Assembly: GCF_000829035.1 (NCBI RefSeq)
Contig: NZ_AP012541.1
Location: 1,736,001 to 1,800,000, forward strand
Length of the DNA stretch: 64,000 nt
DNA from: Lacticaseibacillus paracasei subsp. paracasei
GTDB taxonomy: Bacteria; Bacillota; Bacilli; Lactobacillales; Lactobacillaceae
Direction: 5' to 3'
Position numbers and translations under genes: made by a program. Numbering within the stretch: the stretch's first letter is position 1; each line of letters begins with the position of its first letter. The notes below the pieces were generated by a model that saw only the letters and a program-made list of their open reading frames with translations, ran no database searches and had not been told where the DNA came from. Below, one piece after another: positions 1-8,871 of the stretch.

Positions 1-843
1 GCGTTGGCACAAAGTGATGCTGGGACCTTTGTCACTAAAAGTGCTACCCAAGCAAAACGCCTCGGCAATCCCAGCCCGCGCTATGCTCGACTAGAACTCG
101 GCTCTATCAATTCGATGGGCTTACCTAATGAGGGCCTCGATTACTATCTCAACTACGCCTTGAAGTTTCAGGAAAAGCATCCAGGTCAATGGATTTTTCT
201 GTCAGTTGCCGGCTTGACAATGGAAGAAAATCTCGCCATGGCACACACTATCGAAGACTCCGATTTTAATGGCTTGGTCGAGTTTAACCTGAGCTGCCCA
301 AATGTTCCGGGTAAACCCCAAACCGGTTACGATTTTGACCGAACCAAGGAAGTGCTTACCAACCTCTTCACGTTCTTTACCAAACCAGCAGGCGTTAAAT
401 TGCCACCTTATTTTGACCTCGCGCAATTCGACCAAATGGCTGCCATCTTAAATCAGTTCCCGTTGCAATTTGTGAATTCTATTAACAGTCTCGGCAACGG
501 CCTCATGATCGATCCCGAAACTGACACAGCGTTAATTAAGCCAAAAGGCGGCTTTGGCGGTATTGGCGGCGCCTATGCGAAACCAATCGCACTAGCCAAT
601 GTCCGTGCCTTTTCACAGCGGCTGGACCCGAAGATTCAGCTTATCGGCACTGGTGGTGTGACCAATGGCCGTGATGCCTATGATCTCATCCTCGCCGGTG
701 CGAGTTTGGTTCAAGTTGGCACCTTGCTTCAAGAAGAAGGACCGGCCGTATTCACCCGCCTGAGCCGTGAACTTCAGGCTGTCATGCAGACCAAGGGATA
801 TACCAACCTTAGCGACTTTAAAGGACAATTGAAAACCCAATGA
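1..843 (+). CDS. pyrD: Dihydroorotate dehydrogenase, class 1A (5' end outside window)
   Basis: Oxidises dihydroorotate to orotate in pyrimidine synthesis. Cytosolic class 1A enzymes are FMN proteins that use fumarate as acceptor. The frame is open from base 1, and about 30 N-terminal residues of a roughly 310-residue family lie upstream. Visible are the active-site loop FNLSCPNVPG, whose Cys (about residue 98 of the visible part) is the catalytic base typical of class 1A rather than the Ser of class 2, the segment NSINSLGNG, and the FMN-phosphate region GTGGVTNGRDAYDLILAGA near residues 215-233. The stop overlaps the next start as ATGA, so translation of the next gene is probably coupled. Family assignment is secure; the 1A subclass is inferred from the Cys. 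Confidence 0.95.
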   Translation, partial: ALAQSDAGTFVTKSATQAKRLGNPSPRYARLELGSINSMGLPNEGLDYYLNYALKFQEKHPGQWIFLSVAGLTMEENLAMAHTIEDSDFNGLVEFNLSCPNVPGKPQTGYDFDRTKEVLTNLFTFFTKPAGVKLPPYFDLAQFDQMAAILNQFPLQFVNSINSLGNGLMIDPETDTALIKPKGGFGGIGGAYAKPIALANVRAFSQRLDPKIQLIGTGGVTNGRDAYDLILAGASLVQVGTLLQEEGPAVFTRLSRELQAVMQTKGYTNLSDFKGQLKTQ

Positions 844-2654
844 CGAACGAAAAAATGAAGGTTTGGGCATACTTTAAACACAACGCTGGCGACTTTAGCC
901 GGCATTGGGGCGCGTATATCATGCTCATCAGCGTCACTAATCTATTTATTGGGTTAGCTGTGATCCCGTTTTTTAATTTTGCTGCTCAGCAAACGTTGCG
1001 AATTGGTCACGTGCCTTACATTACCTTGACGAACCTCGGACAAATTCTGACTCATGATCCCGGAGTTGCTGCAGTTCTCACCTTGTTGGGGCTGCTACTA
1101 CTGTTATTCGTTTACTGGCAGTTCACCTTCTTGATTCTAGGTATTCAAAACATTCATCGGCAAACTCGCTTAAGCTTCTTTCAATTAGCAATCGCGACTT
1201 TGAAAAAAACCCACCGCCTAACACCGACAACCATCGCTGTCTTAATCGCTTACTTTGTTTTAATCTTTCCATTTTCAAGCGTTGTTTTCAAAACAAGCTT
1301 GCTGGCCAAATTAACCATTCCCGATTTCATCGTCGATTTTATTTTTGCCCGATGGTATCTCGGCCTACTGGTCATAGCGCTTTACATGATGGGTACCTGG
1401 CTCGCCGTTCGCTTGTTGCCGTTATTACCTGCTTTAATTTTGAGCGAAACCCCTCCTCGAAAAGCGGTTGCCAAAACTTGGCGGATGACGCGCGGCCAAA
1501 CTTGGCGCACATTGTTAGCAGTCTTGTTAATCTTCATACCGGTAGCTGTTCTGACCACTTTGCTGACCATTGGCCTATATTTACTTCAGTCATACTTGGA
1601 CAGTCACTGGGAACATTGGGCCTTACTTGGAGCAACCATCAACCTTGGTGTGTTGCAAGTGGTTATGCTGCTATTAACAGTGTTCTTTACCGTTATGCTT
1701 TATCAATTGGGAACCTCGCAGGCAGAGACATTTCAACTCATTCCCAACCAAGACTTGATTGCCCGAGTCCCAAAACGTCGGCGCAATCTTCTTTTCCGAA
1801 TTGGCGCCGTTGGCTTAATTGCGTTAGTCATCGGTGGCAGCAGTCTTTTCTACTACGCTTATCTGACTGGTGCACTGGCAAGTCAGCCGTTAACTATCTC
1901 ACACCGCGGGGTTGATGATGGTAACGGAGTCCAAAATACAATCCCAGCGTTACAAGCCACCGCTAAAGAAAAACCGGATTATGTTGAGATGGATTTGCAC
2001 GAAACCAAAGACCATCAATTTGTCGTCATGCATGACGAGAACCTGAAAGATCTAACCGGTGTCGATGCCAAACCACATCAGCTGACTTTATCAGAGATGA
2101 CCAAACTGACAGCTCGCGAGAATGGGCACACCGCCAAAGTCGCTAGTTTTGACCAGTATTTGGCGGCTGCGGAACGACTGCATCAAAAGTTATTGATCGA
2201 AATTAAGACCACACCTGAAGACAGCCCACAAATGATGAATCATTTTATTCAACTATACGGGCAACGACTTCTAGCCGATCATGATCAGTTGCATTCGCTC
2301 GATTATCAAGTTGTCACAACCATGCGCAAACAAGTGCCAAAGTTGAAAACTTTTTTCATTTTGCCGTATACGCTCGTCTTTCCTGAAACACCAGCTAGTG
2401 GTTACACACTTGAAACAACCACGTTAGCCATGCGGGTGATTGACGAAGCGCATAATCGTGATCAAAAAGTCTATGCTTGGACTGTCAATGACAGCGATGA
2501 TATGGAAAAAGTAGCTTTCATGGATGCGGATGGGATTATCACAGATCAATTGGGTGAATTAAAAACAACACTATATCAAATGAACCACCATCCAAGTTAT
2601 GCTGATCAGATTTTGCAATATCTGACGAGCTTTTCTGATGATGCTGAAAACTAG
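840..2654 (+). CDS. Membrane-anchored glycerophosphodiester phosphodiesterase
   Basis: Predicted to hydrolyse glycerophosphodiesters from phospholipid or teichoic-acid turnover to glycerol-3-phosphate plus an alcohol. The first 350 residues or so hold several hydrophobic segments (a GDPD-associated membrane domain). The C-terminal 250 residues are the catalytic GDPD barrel: SHRG near residue 353, EMDLHETKD near 383 and MHDENL near 397 give the His/Glu/Asp metal site, and VYAWTVND and DADGIITDQ come late. The start at 840 overlaps the pyrD stop (ATGA). An in-frame ATG at 855 is an alternative, and neither has a strong Shine-Dalgarno. The substrate is not readable from sequence. Confidence 0.92.
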   Translation: MTNEKMKVWAYFKHNAGDFSRHWGAYIMLISVTNLFIGLAVIPFFNFAAQQTLRIGHVPYITLTNLGQILTHDPGVAAVLTLLGLLLLLFVYWQFTFLILGIQNIHRQTRLSFFQLAIATLKKTHRLTPTTIAVLIAYFVLIFPFSSVVFKTSLLAKLTIPDFIVDFIFARWYLGLLVIALYMMGTWLAVRLLPLLPALILSETPPRKAVAKTWRMTRGQTWRTLLAVLLIFIPVAVLTTLLTIGLYLLQSYLDSHWEHWALLGATINLGVLQVVMLLLTVFFTVMLYQLGTSQAETFQLIPNQDLIARVPKRRRNLLFRIGAVGLIALVIGGSSLFYYAYLTGALASQPLTISHRGVDDGNGVQNTIPALQATAKEKPDYVEMDLHETKDHQFVVMHDENLKDLTGVDAKPHQLTLSEMTKLTARENGHTAKVASFDQYLAAAERLHQKLLIEIKTTPEDSPQMMNHFIQLYGQRLLADHDQLHSLDYQVVTTMRKQVPKLKTFFILPYTLVFPETPASGYTLETTTLAMRVIDEAHNRDQKVYAWTVNDSDDMEKVAFMDADGIITDQLGELKTTLYQMNHHPSYADQILQYLTSFSDDAEN

Positions 2655-2675
2655 CTATCTACAAATAAAGGCACC

Positions 2676-2713
2676 AAAAAAGGCCATCAACTTTTATTCG
2701 TTGATGGTCTTTT
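2676..2713. terminator. Bidirectional terminator between the phosphodiesterase gene and mecA
   Basis: GGCCATCAAC and GTTGATGGTC form a stem flanked by A-runs on one side and T-runs on the other. It can therefore end the plus-strand phosphodiesterase transcript and the minus-strand mecA transcript. Confidence 0.85.
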
Positions 2714-2720
2714 TAGTCAT

Positions 2721-3407
2721 TTACTTGAAGTAATACCTAGCTGTTTCTAATGCGCTGGTTTCCATCAAGCGTTTGCCATACTCAGACAGCACCGCTGATG
2801 ACAACGGTGACCGATCGCCAAATTCCATCGCGACGGCCATTTGATCGTGCGCCTCGTCAGACGAAATCTCATTTGGATAAAAGGTCAGTACCAGATAATA
2901 AGCGTTCTTATAACGATAAAGATCGCTCTTTCCGCCTTCGAGCCGCAATGTATCTGCTAAACTAATAAAATCTTCAAAGTCCTTTAATTTCAAAACAAGC
3001 TCAGTCTGTGGTGCTTTGTCGGCATCAATATAGCCGCCTTCATCAACTGCCTGATGATCTTGTTGATCACTGGCATCAAGTCCTTGCAGTTGCTGACGAA
3101 TATAATCAGGCACTTGGGTATCCGTACCTTCGTCATCAGTCTGATCGGCTGCGCTATCATCGTTTTTTTGACCACTTTTACTGATCAGCAATTCGAGTCC
3201 GGACTGACTCGGCATGACCTGAAACGTCACGGCCTCATTTGTAGCAAACGTATGATCTTTATCGACCTCATCGAGGATACTATAGAAGAAGCTCTCAATC
3301 TGTTTATGATTGCCTAACAGATCCAAAACCGTGATCCCACGCTGCGCTAGATCATCGTTGCCTAACATGACCCGGATCGTATTTGCGTTAATCCGTTCCA
3401 TTTCCAT
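2721..3407 (-). CDS. mecA: Adapter protein MecA
   Basis: Adaptor that delivers substrates such as competence regulators to the ClpC ATPase for degradation by ClpCP. The 228-residue protein starts MEMERINANTIRVMLGNDDL, the conserved N-terminal substrate-binding region. An acidic linker runs through about residues 80-125, and a C-terminal Clp-binding domain with the repeated pattern LVLKLKDFEDFISLAD follows. Length and order match the family. It lies downstream of spx on the same strand, separated by about 280 bp that include the spx terminator. spx-mecA adjacency is also seen in Bacillus, and both genes act around Clp proteolysis. Confidence 0.95.
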   Translation of the reverse strand: MEMERINANTIRVMLGNDDLAQRGITVLDLLGNHKQIESFFYSILDEVDKDHTFATNEAVTFQVMPSQSGLELLISKSGQKNDDSAADQTDDEGTDTQVPDYIRQQLQGLDASDQQDHQAVDEGGYIDADKAPQTELVLKLKDFEDFISLADTLRLEGGKSDLYRYKNAYYLVLTFYPNEISSDEAHDQMAVAMEFGDRSPLSSAVLSEYGKRLMETSALETARYYFK

Positions 3408-3623
3408 GATTGCTGCACCTCACTTTAGTCACGGAACCCTGGCTTCTGTGAATATCACATTACCACTTACTACATTATAGCAGATTTCGTACGTCAAGGC
3501 ATTCTACCGCAGGTTAGCGTGAGTATCAAGTAAAGCGCGCGGTCTTCAAACTTGGTTCAACCTTCACTCTAGTAACACTTGTTTTATCAACCTGCAGTAA
3601 CATCGCGTTTGCGCCTTTCATAC

Positions 3624-3657
3624 GCAAAAACCGCACCAAATTAGGTACGGTTTTTGC
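3624..3657 (-). terminator. Terminator downstream of spx
   Basis: Hairpin GCAAAAACCGCACC / GGTACGGTTTTTGC with one internal mismatch, immediately after the spx stop on the minus strand. The A/T-rich stem base works in either direction. Confidence 0.75.
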
Positions 3658-3686
3658 AAATGATTGGCTCATTTATAATTAGTTTT

Positions 3687-4085
3687 TTAAAAACCTGCAA
3701 GTAGTTGTGCTTGTTGCAGCTCCATTGTTCGGACAGAACGCGGCAAGAAACGCCGAATTTCATCCTCGTTATAACCAACCTGCAGACGTTTATCGTCCAT
3801 CATAATCGGGCGACGTAGCAAGCCAGGATACTTGGCAACCAGCTTAATTAACGTACCAGTTGACAAGTCATCAATATTAATACCCAGCTCCTGGAAGATT
3901 TTCGAACGTGTTGAAATAATTTCTTCAGTGCCATCTTCGGTCATTCTCAGTAACCGTTTGATTTCATCTACGTTCAATGGATCAGAAAAAATATTACGTT
4001 CCTCGAATGGAATTTTATTTTCCTTCAACCAGGCGCGCGCCTTCCGACAAGATGTGCAACTTGGGGATGTATATAAAATAACCAT
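3687..4085 (-). CDS. spx: Redox-responsive transcriptional regulator Spx
   Basis: ArsC-fold regulator that binds the RNA polymerase alpha subunit and activates thiol-stress genes; it is normally degraded by ClpXP. The 132-residue protein has the N-terminal redox switch C10-T-S-C13 in [10 protein letters not shown], and [16 protein letters not shown] with the conserved RPI near residue 92. This is the full family length. The ATG at 4085 follows GGAGCGAGCGCTA, a weak but usable ribosome binding site. It sits upstream of mecA, as in Bacilli. Species of this group can carry more than one Spx paralogue, so this may be one of several. Confidence 0.93.
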   Translation of the reverse strand: MVILYTSPSCTSCRKARAWLKENKIPFEERNIFSDPLNVDEIKRLLRMTEDGTEEIISTRSKIFQELGINIDDLSTGTLIKLVAKYPGLLRRPIMMDDKRLQVGYNEDEIRRFLPRSVRTMELQQAQLLAGF

Positions 4086-4135
4086 TAGCGCTCGCTCCTT
4101 TTTCGTGACGAGGTACTTTTCATCTCTACAGGTAT

Positions 4136-4165
4136 AGTATAAGAGATTGGACCGGCGCTAAGCAA
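4136..4165 (-). promoter_or_regulatory. Promoter of spx
   Basis: Minus-strand -35 TTGCTT (4165-4160), 18-bp spacer and -10 TATACT (4141-4136), about 50 bp ahead of the spx start. The A/T-rich stretch at 4170-4330 upstream could serve as an UP-type region; nothing else is recognised there. Confidence 0.55.
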
Positions 4166-4336
4166 TCACATTTATAAAAATAATTTTTTAAAAGCTGAAA
4201 TTCCATATTAACGAATATTGACTATTGTCCATTTTATCAACAATTATGCTTATTCATTTGCAATAAATAATACACGTTATAATAACCTCGATTTACACAT
4301 CTTGTTATCATTTTAAAGTAAGGCTTATCAAGAGTA

Positions 4337-5074
4337 TCAGATTGAGATTGTCAAGTCATCCTCTGCCAATTGAATTGGTATACCCCCAGCAGCAGTCTGT
4401 GCTTGCTGTTTCAAGGTGACAAGATCAAGCTGTTGCGGCAAATGTGTCAATAATAAGCGCTTTACTTGAGCGTCTTTGGCTAGTTTTCCCGCTTCTGGTG
4501 CTGTGAGATGCCAACGCGGTTGTGGCTGATCTGCTAGAAAATTGGTATCTGCCATCAAAAGATCCGCATCTTTAGAAAACGGTGCCAGTGCCGGGAAACA
4601 ACGCGTATCACTTGTATTGACAAGTGTTTTACCAGTGACGTCTTCAACGATTCGAACAGCAAACGCTGGCACCGGATGTTGGGTTTCAAGGAAAGTTAAC
4701 GTTAAAGGGCCGAGATGCAAAGTGCTGTCTGCCGTATAGCCTTTAGCCGTTGTATAAGGGCCAAACGTTAAACTAGCAAAGTTCAACGGGTCTTTTGTAT
4801 GCCCATATATCGGCAACGGTGACAACTTTTTGTCCCCTTTTCGCAATTGATAATAGTACTGCAAAACACCGACATCCGCGATGTGATCATGATGGTAGTG
4901 AGTCAATAAAACTGCATCTAATTTTAATGGATCAAACTGCTGCTCTAGTGAAAGCAAGCCGCCGCTACCTAAATCCATCAATAAATGATAGTCACCACTT
5001 TCAATAAGGTAAGTGCTGGTCGCGTGACCCGCATCTGGGTAGCCGCCAAGATAACCTAAAACTGTCAATTTCAT
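4337..5074 (-). CDS. Metallo-beta-lactamase-fold hydrolase (RNase Z/YhfI-like)
   Basis: A 245-residue MBL-fold protein. The metal-binding signature LLTHYHHDHIADVG (HxHxDH) lies near residues 55-65. A second set of ligands is visible in TQHPVPAFAVRI, SDTRCFPALAPF (Asp) and LLLTHLPQQ (His). MBL-fold proteins of this type are phosphodiesterase or RNase Z-like hydrolases, and the actual substrate is unknown. The start at 5074 is chosen over an upstream ATG at 5188 because GAAAGGAAGG lies 8-10 bp before it and the fold begins MKLTVLGYLGGYPDAGHATS. It is divergent from the ABM-domain gene with only 67 bp between starts. Confidence 0.85.
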   Translation of the reverse strand: MKLTVLGYLGGYPDAGHATSTYLIESGDYHLLMDLGSGGLLSLEQQFDPLKLDAVLLTHYHHDHIADVGVLQYYYQLRKGDKKLSPLPIYGHTKDPLNFASLTFGPYTTAKGYTADSTLHLGPLTLTFLETQHPVPAFAVRIVEDVTGKTLVNTSDTRCFPALAPFSKDADLLMADTNFLADQPQPRWHLTAPEAGKLAKDAQVKRLLLTHLPQQLDLVTLKQQAQTAAGGIPIQLAEDDLTISI

Positions 5075-5141
5075 CTTGTTTTTCCTTCCTTTCAATGTGA
5101 AACCATTCAAAAAGCTTATAATGGATTTGGAGGTGGTCAGA

Positions 5142-5648
5142 ATGTCCACAATACAAACAGTCTTCGGCAGCAAGTCGTTCCTTGTCAAACTGCTAGACGA
5201 ACGTCATGACCCGCAATTGAAACTGTTGAAACCAGCTGAAGAGGGTTTGGATTACATGATCTATGACCCCAGCGGAAAAGCACACTTTTCCGCGCCCTTG
5301 CAATATGAAACCCTTGCGGATTTAGGTACGCCCGCCGACAATGGTTATATTCACTTCATGTACTTTAATTTGAGTAGCGATGACGTGAAAGTTTTCCTTG
5401 CCAAAATTAAGGATCTCATTGATAAGCATGATATTTTTCTTGGTCAAACTCAAGTCTTAGTCGCCCAGAAAGTCAAACACCCAGACGACTTTGTGGTCGT
5501 ATCAGGTTGGCAATCCAGTAACGACTACTACGAGTTTAAGAATACGCCGGCCTTGTCAGCAGTCAAGGAGTTCATTCGTCGCGCGGCCTCCGCAAACGGC
5601 TTCCATCAGGCTGGCTATGCGGTGATTGATCCGCATCAGAAAAACTAA
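5142..5648 (+). CDS. ABM-domain protein resembling HmoB/TRAP
   Basis: A 168-residue cytosolic protein. The C-terminal half (SGWQSSNDYYEFKNTPAL and following) looks like the antibiotic-biosynthesis-monooxygenase fold found in HmoB (B. subtilis YhgC) and staphylococcal TRAP, which are close to this length. HmoB binds and degrades haem; whether this protein does is inference. The ATG at 5142 is chosen because GGAGGTGG precedes it by about 7 bp; the in-frame ATG at 5076 lies inside the divergent gene's leader. A TATAAT at 5117-5122 could be its -10 but would give a very short leader. Confidence 0.6.
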   Translation: MSTIQTVFGSKSFLVKLLDERHDPQLKLLKPAEEGLDYMIYDPSGKAHFSAPLQYETLADLGTPADNGYIHFMYFNLSSDDVKVFLAKIKDLIDKHDIFLGQTQVLVAQKVKHPDDFVVVSGWQSSNDYYEFKNTPALSAVKEFIRRAASANGFHQAGYAVIDPHQKN

Positions 5649-5681
5649 ATAAGTTACATAGACGGCTTGTTAACGCCTATG

Positions 5682-5713
5682 AAAAATCCGAAGTCAATCA
5701 CTTCGGATTTTTT
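5682..5713. terminator. Terminator after the ABM-domain gene
   Basis: AAAAATCCGAAGT / ACTTCGGATTTTTT stem with a 5-nt loop. T-run on the plus side and A-run on the other, so it may also serve minus-strand transcripts. Confidence 0.85.
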
Positions 5714-5788
5714 ATTGGCGCCTAATGCGCTTTTTAAGAATGCACTCGCTTGTGTAATTATTCAGATAGCCCACGGATAGCGCCGTAG

Positions 5789-7864
5789 CTAATCAATCGC
5801 CCAACGGGAAACAGGTTCATCTACCATGCGGGCAGTAATGTGCACAGTTGCCTCATAAAAAAGCCAATCGATAATTGCATAGATCAAAATCATCAAACCC
5901 AAATAACGCGAAGGCGGATTATCAAGATAAGTTGTCAAAACACTAATCATACAAAGCCCAATTGTTGTCCCGAAAAGAAACGGTACCGCAAAGACAACCG
6001 CAGCTTGCCGATAAATCGTTATACGGAGTTGCCTTGGATCCATACCAAGATGTTTTAAAATTTGAAAATGTCGGGCCTCTTGGCGAGCTGCAATCACCTG
6101 TTTTAAAAGTAAAATGCTACCCGTAGCCACAACAAAAACGCCGCCGAGCAATAAAATCAGAAAGAACAAAAAGCCATACAAAGTGTTCACAATTCCCTGC
6201 TGGAAGGACTGAATTCCCAACGGATTGCGCCAAAAGTTCAAGGTAGTGCTGGCTCGATCTGTCACTCTCAAATCATTGCCATCCCGCTCAGAACTGCCAA
6301 TATTGACATACTCTTGAAGATTTTGACTATTCTCCAAGTGCTGTAATTGTCGCAACGCAGCGGCGGTTGCTTTGGACTTAGGTAAGCGAGCCATATACAA
6401 TCGATCAGTCGTTCCTTCAAGCATGTCAAACGTCCGATCACTGACAAGCAACCCCCGGTCAAAAAAATTGTTTCTGCCGGTCGGGAAAAGATTGGTTGTT
6501 CGTGTTAACAATAATGACGCATCGCTACCCGGCAATATGATGGCTCGATCAGGATTGCGGCGGGCACCGACTGGTCGGAAACTGGTTCGCGTTGGCAGCA
6601 TTAGAAGTGCTTCGTTCCCACGAAGTCTAACAGGAGCTAAATAGTGCTGTAAGTGGGCAGCGCGTTGATAATCCCGCATCGCAATCACATTATAAACACC
6701 AGGTTGTTTTCGGACCTGATCGGCCTGATCTCTTAGTCGAATTTCGGCATACACAAGTTTCGAAGATAGGATAATTGCTTGAGTTGGTTTGACCTTAGCT
6801 TTTGCTAAAATTTTCGTGACATTATCCACGCCTGCCCCTGCTGCAACCACAGTCGTCGGAATCTCGCGCTGAACCAGATCCTGATTATATTGAAACAACA
6901 TAGCAGAACTGCCAAGCATCGTAATCGTAATCGCACACAGCAATGTTGTTAGCCACAATGAATGCGCGTTCCCTTGAAGTCGTTTAATGATCAAATGTCT
7001 TGAGATGGCATGCGCATTGCGCGTCTTCATTTGACTTCGTTGCTGGAACCAAGCCACTATGCCAGGCAGAAACTCCTCAAAAACGAGGAAAAGTCCCAGC
7101 AACAAAGCCACTAGCATGAATCCCATTAACAATGGTGGAATCAAACGCCCCTGAGTTCGCGGCAGTATATGCATCAACACGCCACTAACTGGTAACAAAT
7201 GGACCATCGTAAACAGACTGCCAGCCAACAAAACGACGCCAGCAATGCCAAGGGAAAACCGCCACCATGTTTGCGGTTTGGGAGCGGCCGAGACATCCTG
7301 CTGGCGAATAAAATTACGCAATGGGTTTTGAACATAAATGGCATTGATGCTGCCCACTAATAGGTAGACAACGCCCATTAAAATCACGACATCAACCATA
7401 GCTGGGAAAGAGAGCATCAAACTAATCGGTGTGTGCAAGGCCATCAATCGAATCAGCACCATGCCCAATAAAGGTGAGATAATCAATCCGAGTAAGAGAC
7501 CCAGAGCCATTCCGAATATACCGATCATTAAACTCTCAATACAGACTAACAATCCTAATTTGGCCCCAGACAAACCAAGCAAACGATATAGCCCAATTTC
7601 TCGATCACGACGAGCAATGAGTAAAGTGTTGAAATAAAGCAAAAAACTGATCGCAAAAAGTGCTAAGACCATCATCACAATCATCAATAGAATCGGAACA
7701 ATATCCAGATCCCCAAGCCGCTTGCTGGCATCGCTCAAAATCGGTTCATTATTCGCAACCGCCCCAATGGCATACATAACGGCACTGATCAATGCTGCCA
7801 CTAGTACCTGCAAGCCATCCTCGTGACGATGGCGCCGTAAATTTGTCTTAATCAGATGCCACAC
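5789..7864 (-). CDS. BceB-type ABC transporter permease (peptide antibiotic module)
   Basis: A 691-residue FtsX/BceB-family permease. Hydrophobic segments cluster in the first 320 residues and the last 130. Between them is a long hydrophilic stretch of about 200 residues, the large extracellular domain typical of BceB proteins. These work with a cognate ATPase in resistance to and sensing of bacitracin-like or lantibiotic peptides. The GTG at 7864 is chosen as start because GGAGGAGG lies 8 bp upstream and the fold begins WHLIKTNLRRHRHEDG. This gives a 17-bp overlap with the ATPase gene. The specific antibiotic is not readable. Confidence 0.88.
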   Translation of the reverse strand: MWHLIKTNLRRHRHEDGLQVLVAALISAVMYAIGAVANNEPILSDASKRLGDLDIVPILLMIVMMVLALFAISFLLYFNTLLIARRDREIGLYRLLGLSGAKLGLLVCIESLMIGIFGMALGLLLGLIISPLLGMVLIRLMALHTPISLMLSFPAMVDVVILMGVVYLLVGSINAIYVQNPLRNFIRQQDVSAAPKPQTWWRFSLGIAGVVLLAGSLFTMVHLLPVSGVLMHILPRTQGRLIPPLLMGFMLVALLLGLFLVFEEFLPGIVAWFQQRSQMKTRNAHAISRHLIIKRLQGNAHSLWLTTLLCAITITMLGSSAMLFQYNQDLVQREIPTTVVAAGAGVDNVTKILAKAKVKPTQAIILSSKLVYAEIRLRDQADQVRKQPGVYNVIAMRDYQRAAHLQHYLAPVRLRGNEALLMLPTRTSFRPVGARRNPDRAIILPGSDASLLLTRTTNLFPTGRNNFFDRGLLVSDRTFDMLEGTTDRLYMARLPKSKATAAALRQLQHLENSQNLQEYVNIGSSERDGNDLRVTDRASTTLNFWRNPLGIQSFQQGIVNTLYGFLFFLILLLGGVFVVATGSILLLKQVIAARQEARHFQILKHLGMDPRQLRITIYRQAAVVFAVPFLFGTTIGLCMISVLTTYLDNPPSRYLGLMILIYAIIDWLFYEATVHITARMVDEPVSRWAID

Positions 7865-8618
7865 GGGTATGGCCTCCTCCACTGACAGTTGCTTCCATAT
7901 CAATAATTCGGTCAAAAAACTGCTGGCGGGACTTACCACGCGTTACTTCAGCAAAAAATGCCCCATCTTTGATGAAGATGATGCGACTTGCGAAGCTCGC
8001 GGTGAAGGGATCATGCGTCACCATCAATATCGTGGTTTTTTCTTTTTCGTTTAATTGACGCAGATAGTTTAAAAAATCAGTTGCTGCTAATGAATCGAGG
8101 CTGCCAGTCGGTTCATCTGCCAACAAAAGATCGGGTTGGGTGATCACAGCGCGAGCAGCCGCGACGCGTTGTCGTTGTCCCATACTTAACTCCCCCGGAA
8201 AAGCCTGCAGAATGGGAGTTAAGTTAAGGTGATTCGCGACTGTCTGTAATCGTTCAGCACGATCAGGCTGAAGCTCTTGCTGCAAGGTTAGCGGCAACAA
8301 AACATTTTGCGTCACCGTCATATCATCCAATAAGTTGAAGTCTTGAAACACAAAACCAAGATGATCTCGACGAAAAGCCGCTTGTTGTCGTTCATTAAGG
8401 GCCTCAAGATCGTTCCCTGCAATATTGACTTTTCCGGTACTTGGCGTCTCAATCGTTGCTAAAATATTGAGCAATGTTGACTTTCCGGCGCCACTTGGTC
8501 CCATAATGCCGACGAACTCACCCGCGTTGACCTGAAAGCTAAGGTCGTTCAAAGCGCGAACTCGATCATGCCGTTGTCCAAAAATCTTGCTCAAGTTAGA
8601 TACTTCAAGAATTGCCAT
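7848..8618 (-). CDS. BceA-type ABC transporter ATP-binding protein
   Basis: A 256-residue ATPase of the MacB/BceA class. Walker A GPSGAGKST is near residue 40, the signature LSMGQRQR near 143, Walker B LLLADEPTGSLDS near 162 and the switch His in MVTHD near 200. The ATG at 8618 follows GGCGGAGG. It is translationally overlapped with the permease gene, so they form one unit. It is divergent from the response-regulator/kinase pair, the standard layout of Bce modules in lactobacilli. Confidence 0.93.
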   Translation of the reverse strand: MAILEVSNLSKIFGQRHDRVRALNDLSFQVNAGEFVGIMGPSGAGKSTLLNILATIETPSTGKVNIAGNDLEALNERQQAAFRRDHLGFVFQDFNLLDDMTVTQNVLLPLTLQQELQPDRAERLQTVANHLNLTPILQAFPGELSMGQRQRVAAARAVITQPDLLLADEPTGSLDSLAATDFLNYLRQLNEKEKTTILMVTHDPFTASFASRIIFIKDGAFFAEVTRGKSRQQFFDRIIDMEATVSGGGHTRVASD

Positions 8619-8709
8619 CGCGCACCTCCGCCATTATCATACCAAAAACGTGTTATGCATGTGCTGCCAACTCCCGTTAGACAAAGAATCTCGGGTTTGT
8701 TGCTCTTAG

Positions 8710-8727
8710 TTTACATTTTAAAGTAAA
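8710..8727. promoter_or_regulatory. Inverted repeat in the divergent Bce intergenic region
   Basis: TTTAC-N8-GTAAA lies in the 253-bp gap between the divergent ABC and two-component genes, a plausible binding site for the BceR-like regulator. Only one copy is obvious and the assignment is by position alone. No convincing -35/-10 pair was identified in this gap. Confidence 0.3.
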
Positions 8728-8871
8728 TCCTGAAAACTTATTTATTAGAAGATTGCGGCTTCCTAAAAGCCGGACAAACCCAGCTCATAAAAACTGGTCT
8801 TATTGACCTTGTTCGCGCTTGTGCTTCCTTCCCAAAACTTATACCATTAGAGCAGAAATGGAGTTGGTCAC

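Noticed and set aside
1352..1915. 187-residue alternative frame inside the phosphodiesterase gene
   Set aside because: Same-strand shadow of a well-supported membrane-domain coding region.
3480..3620. Possible further copy of the hairpin family between spx and mecA
   Set aside because: CCGCAGGTT/AACCTGCAG pair and a GCGTTTGCGCC segment are present, but the conserved termini are missing.
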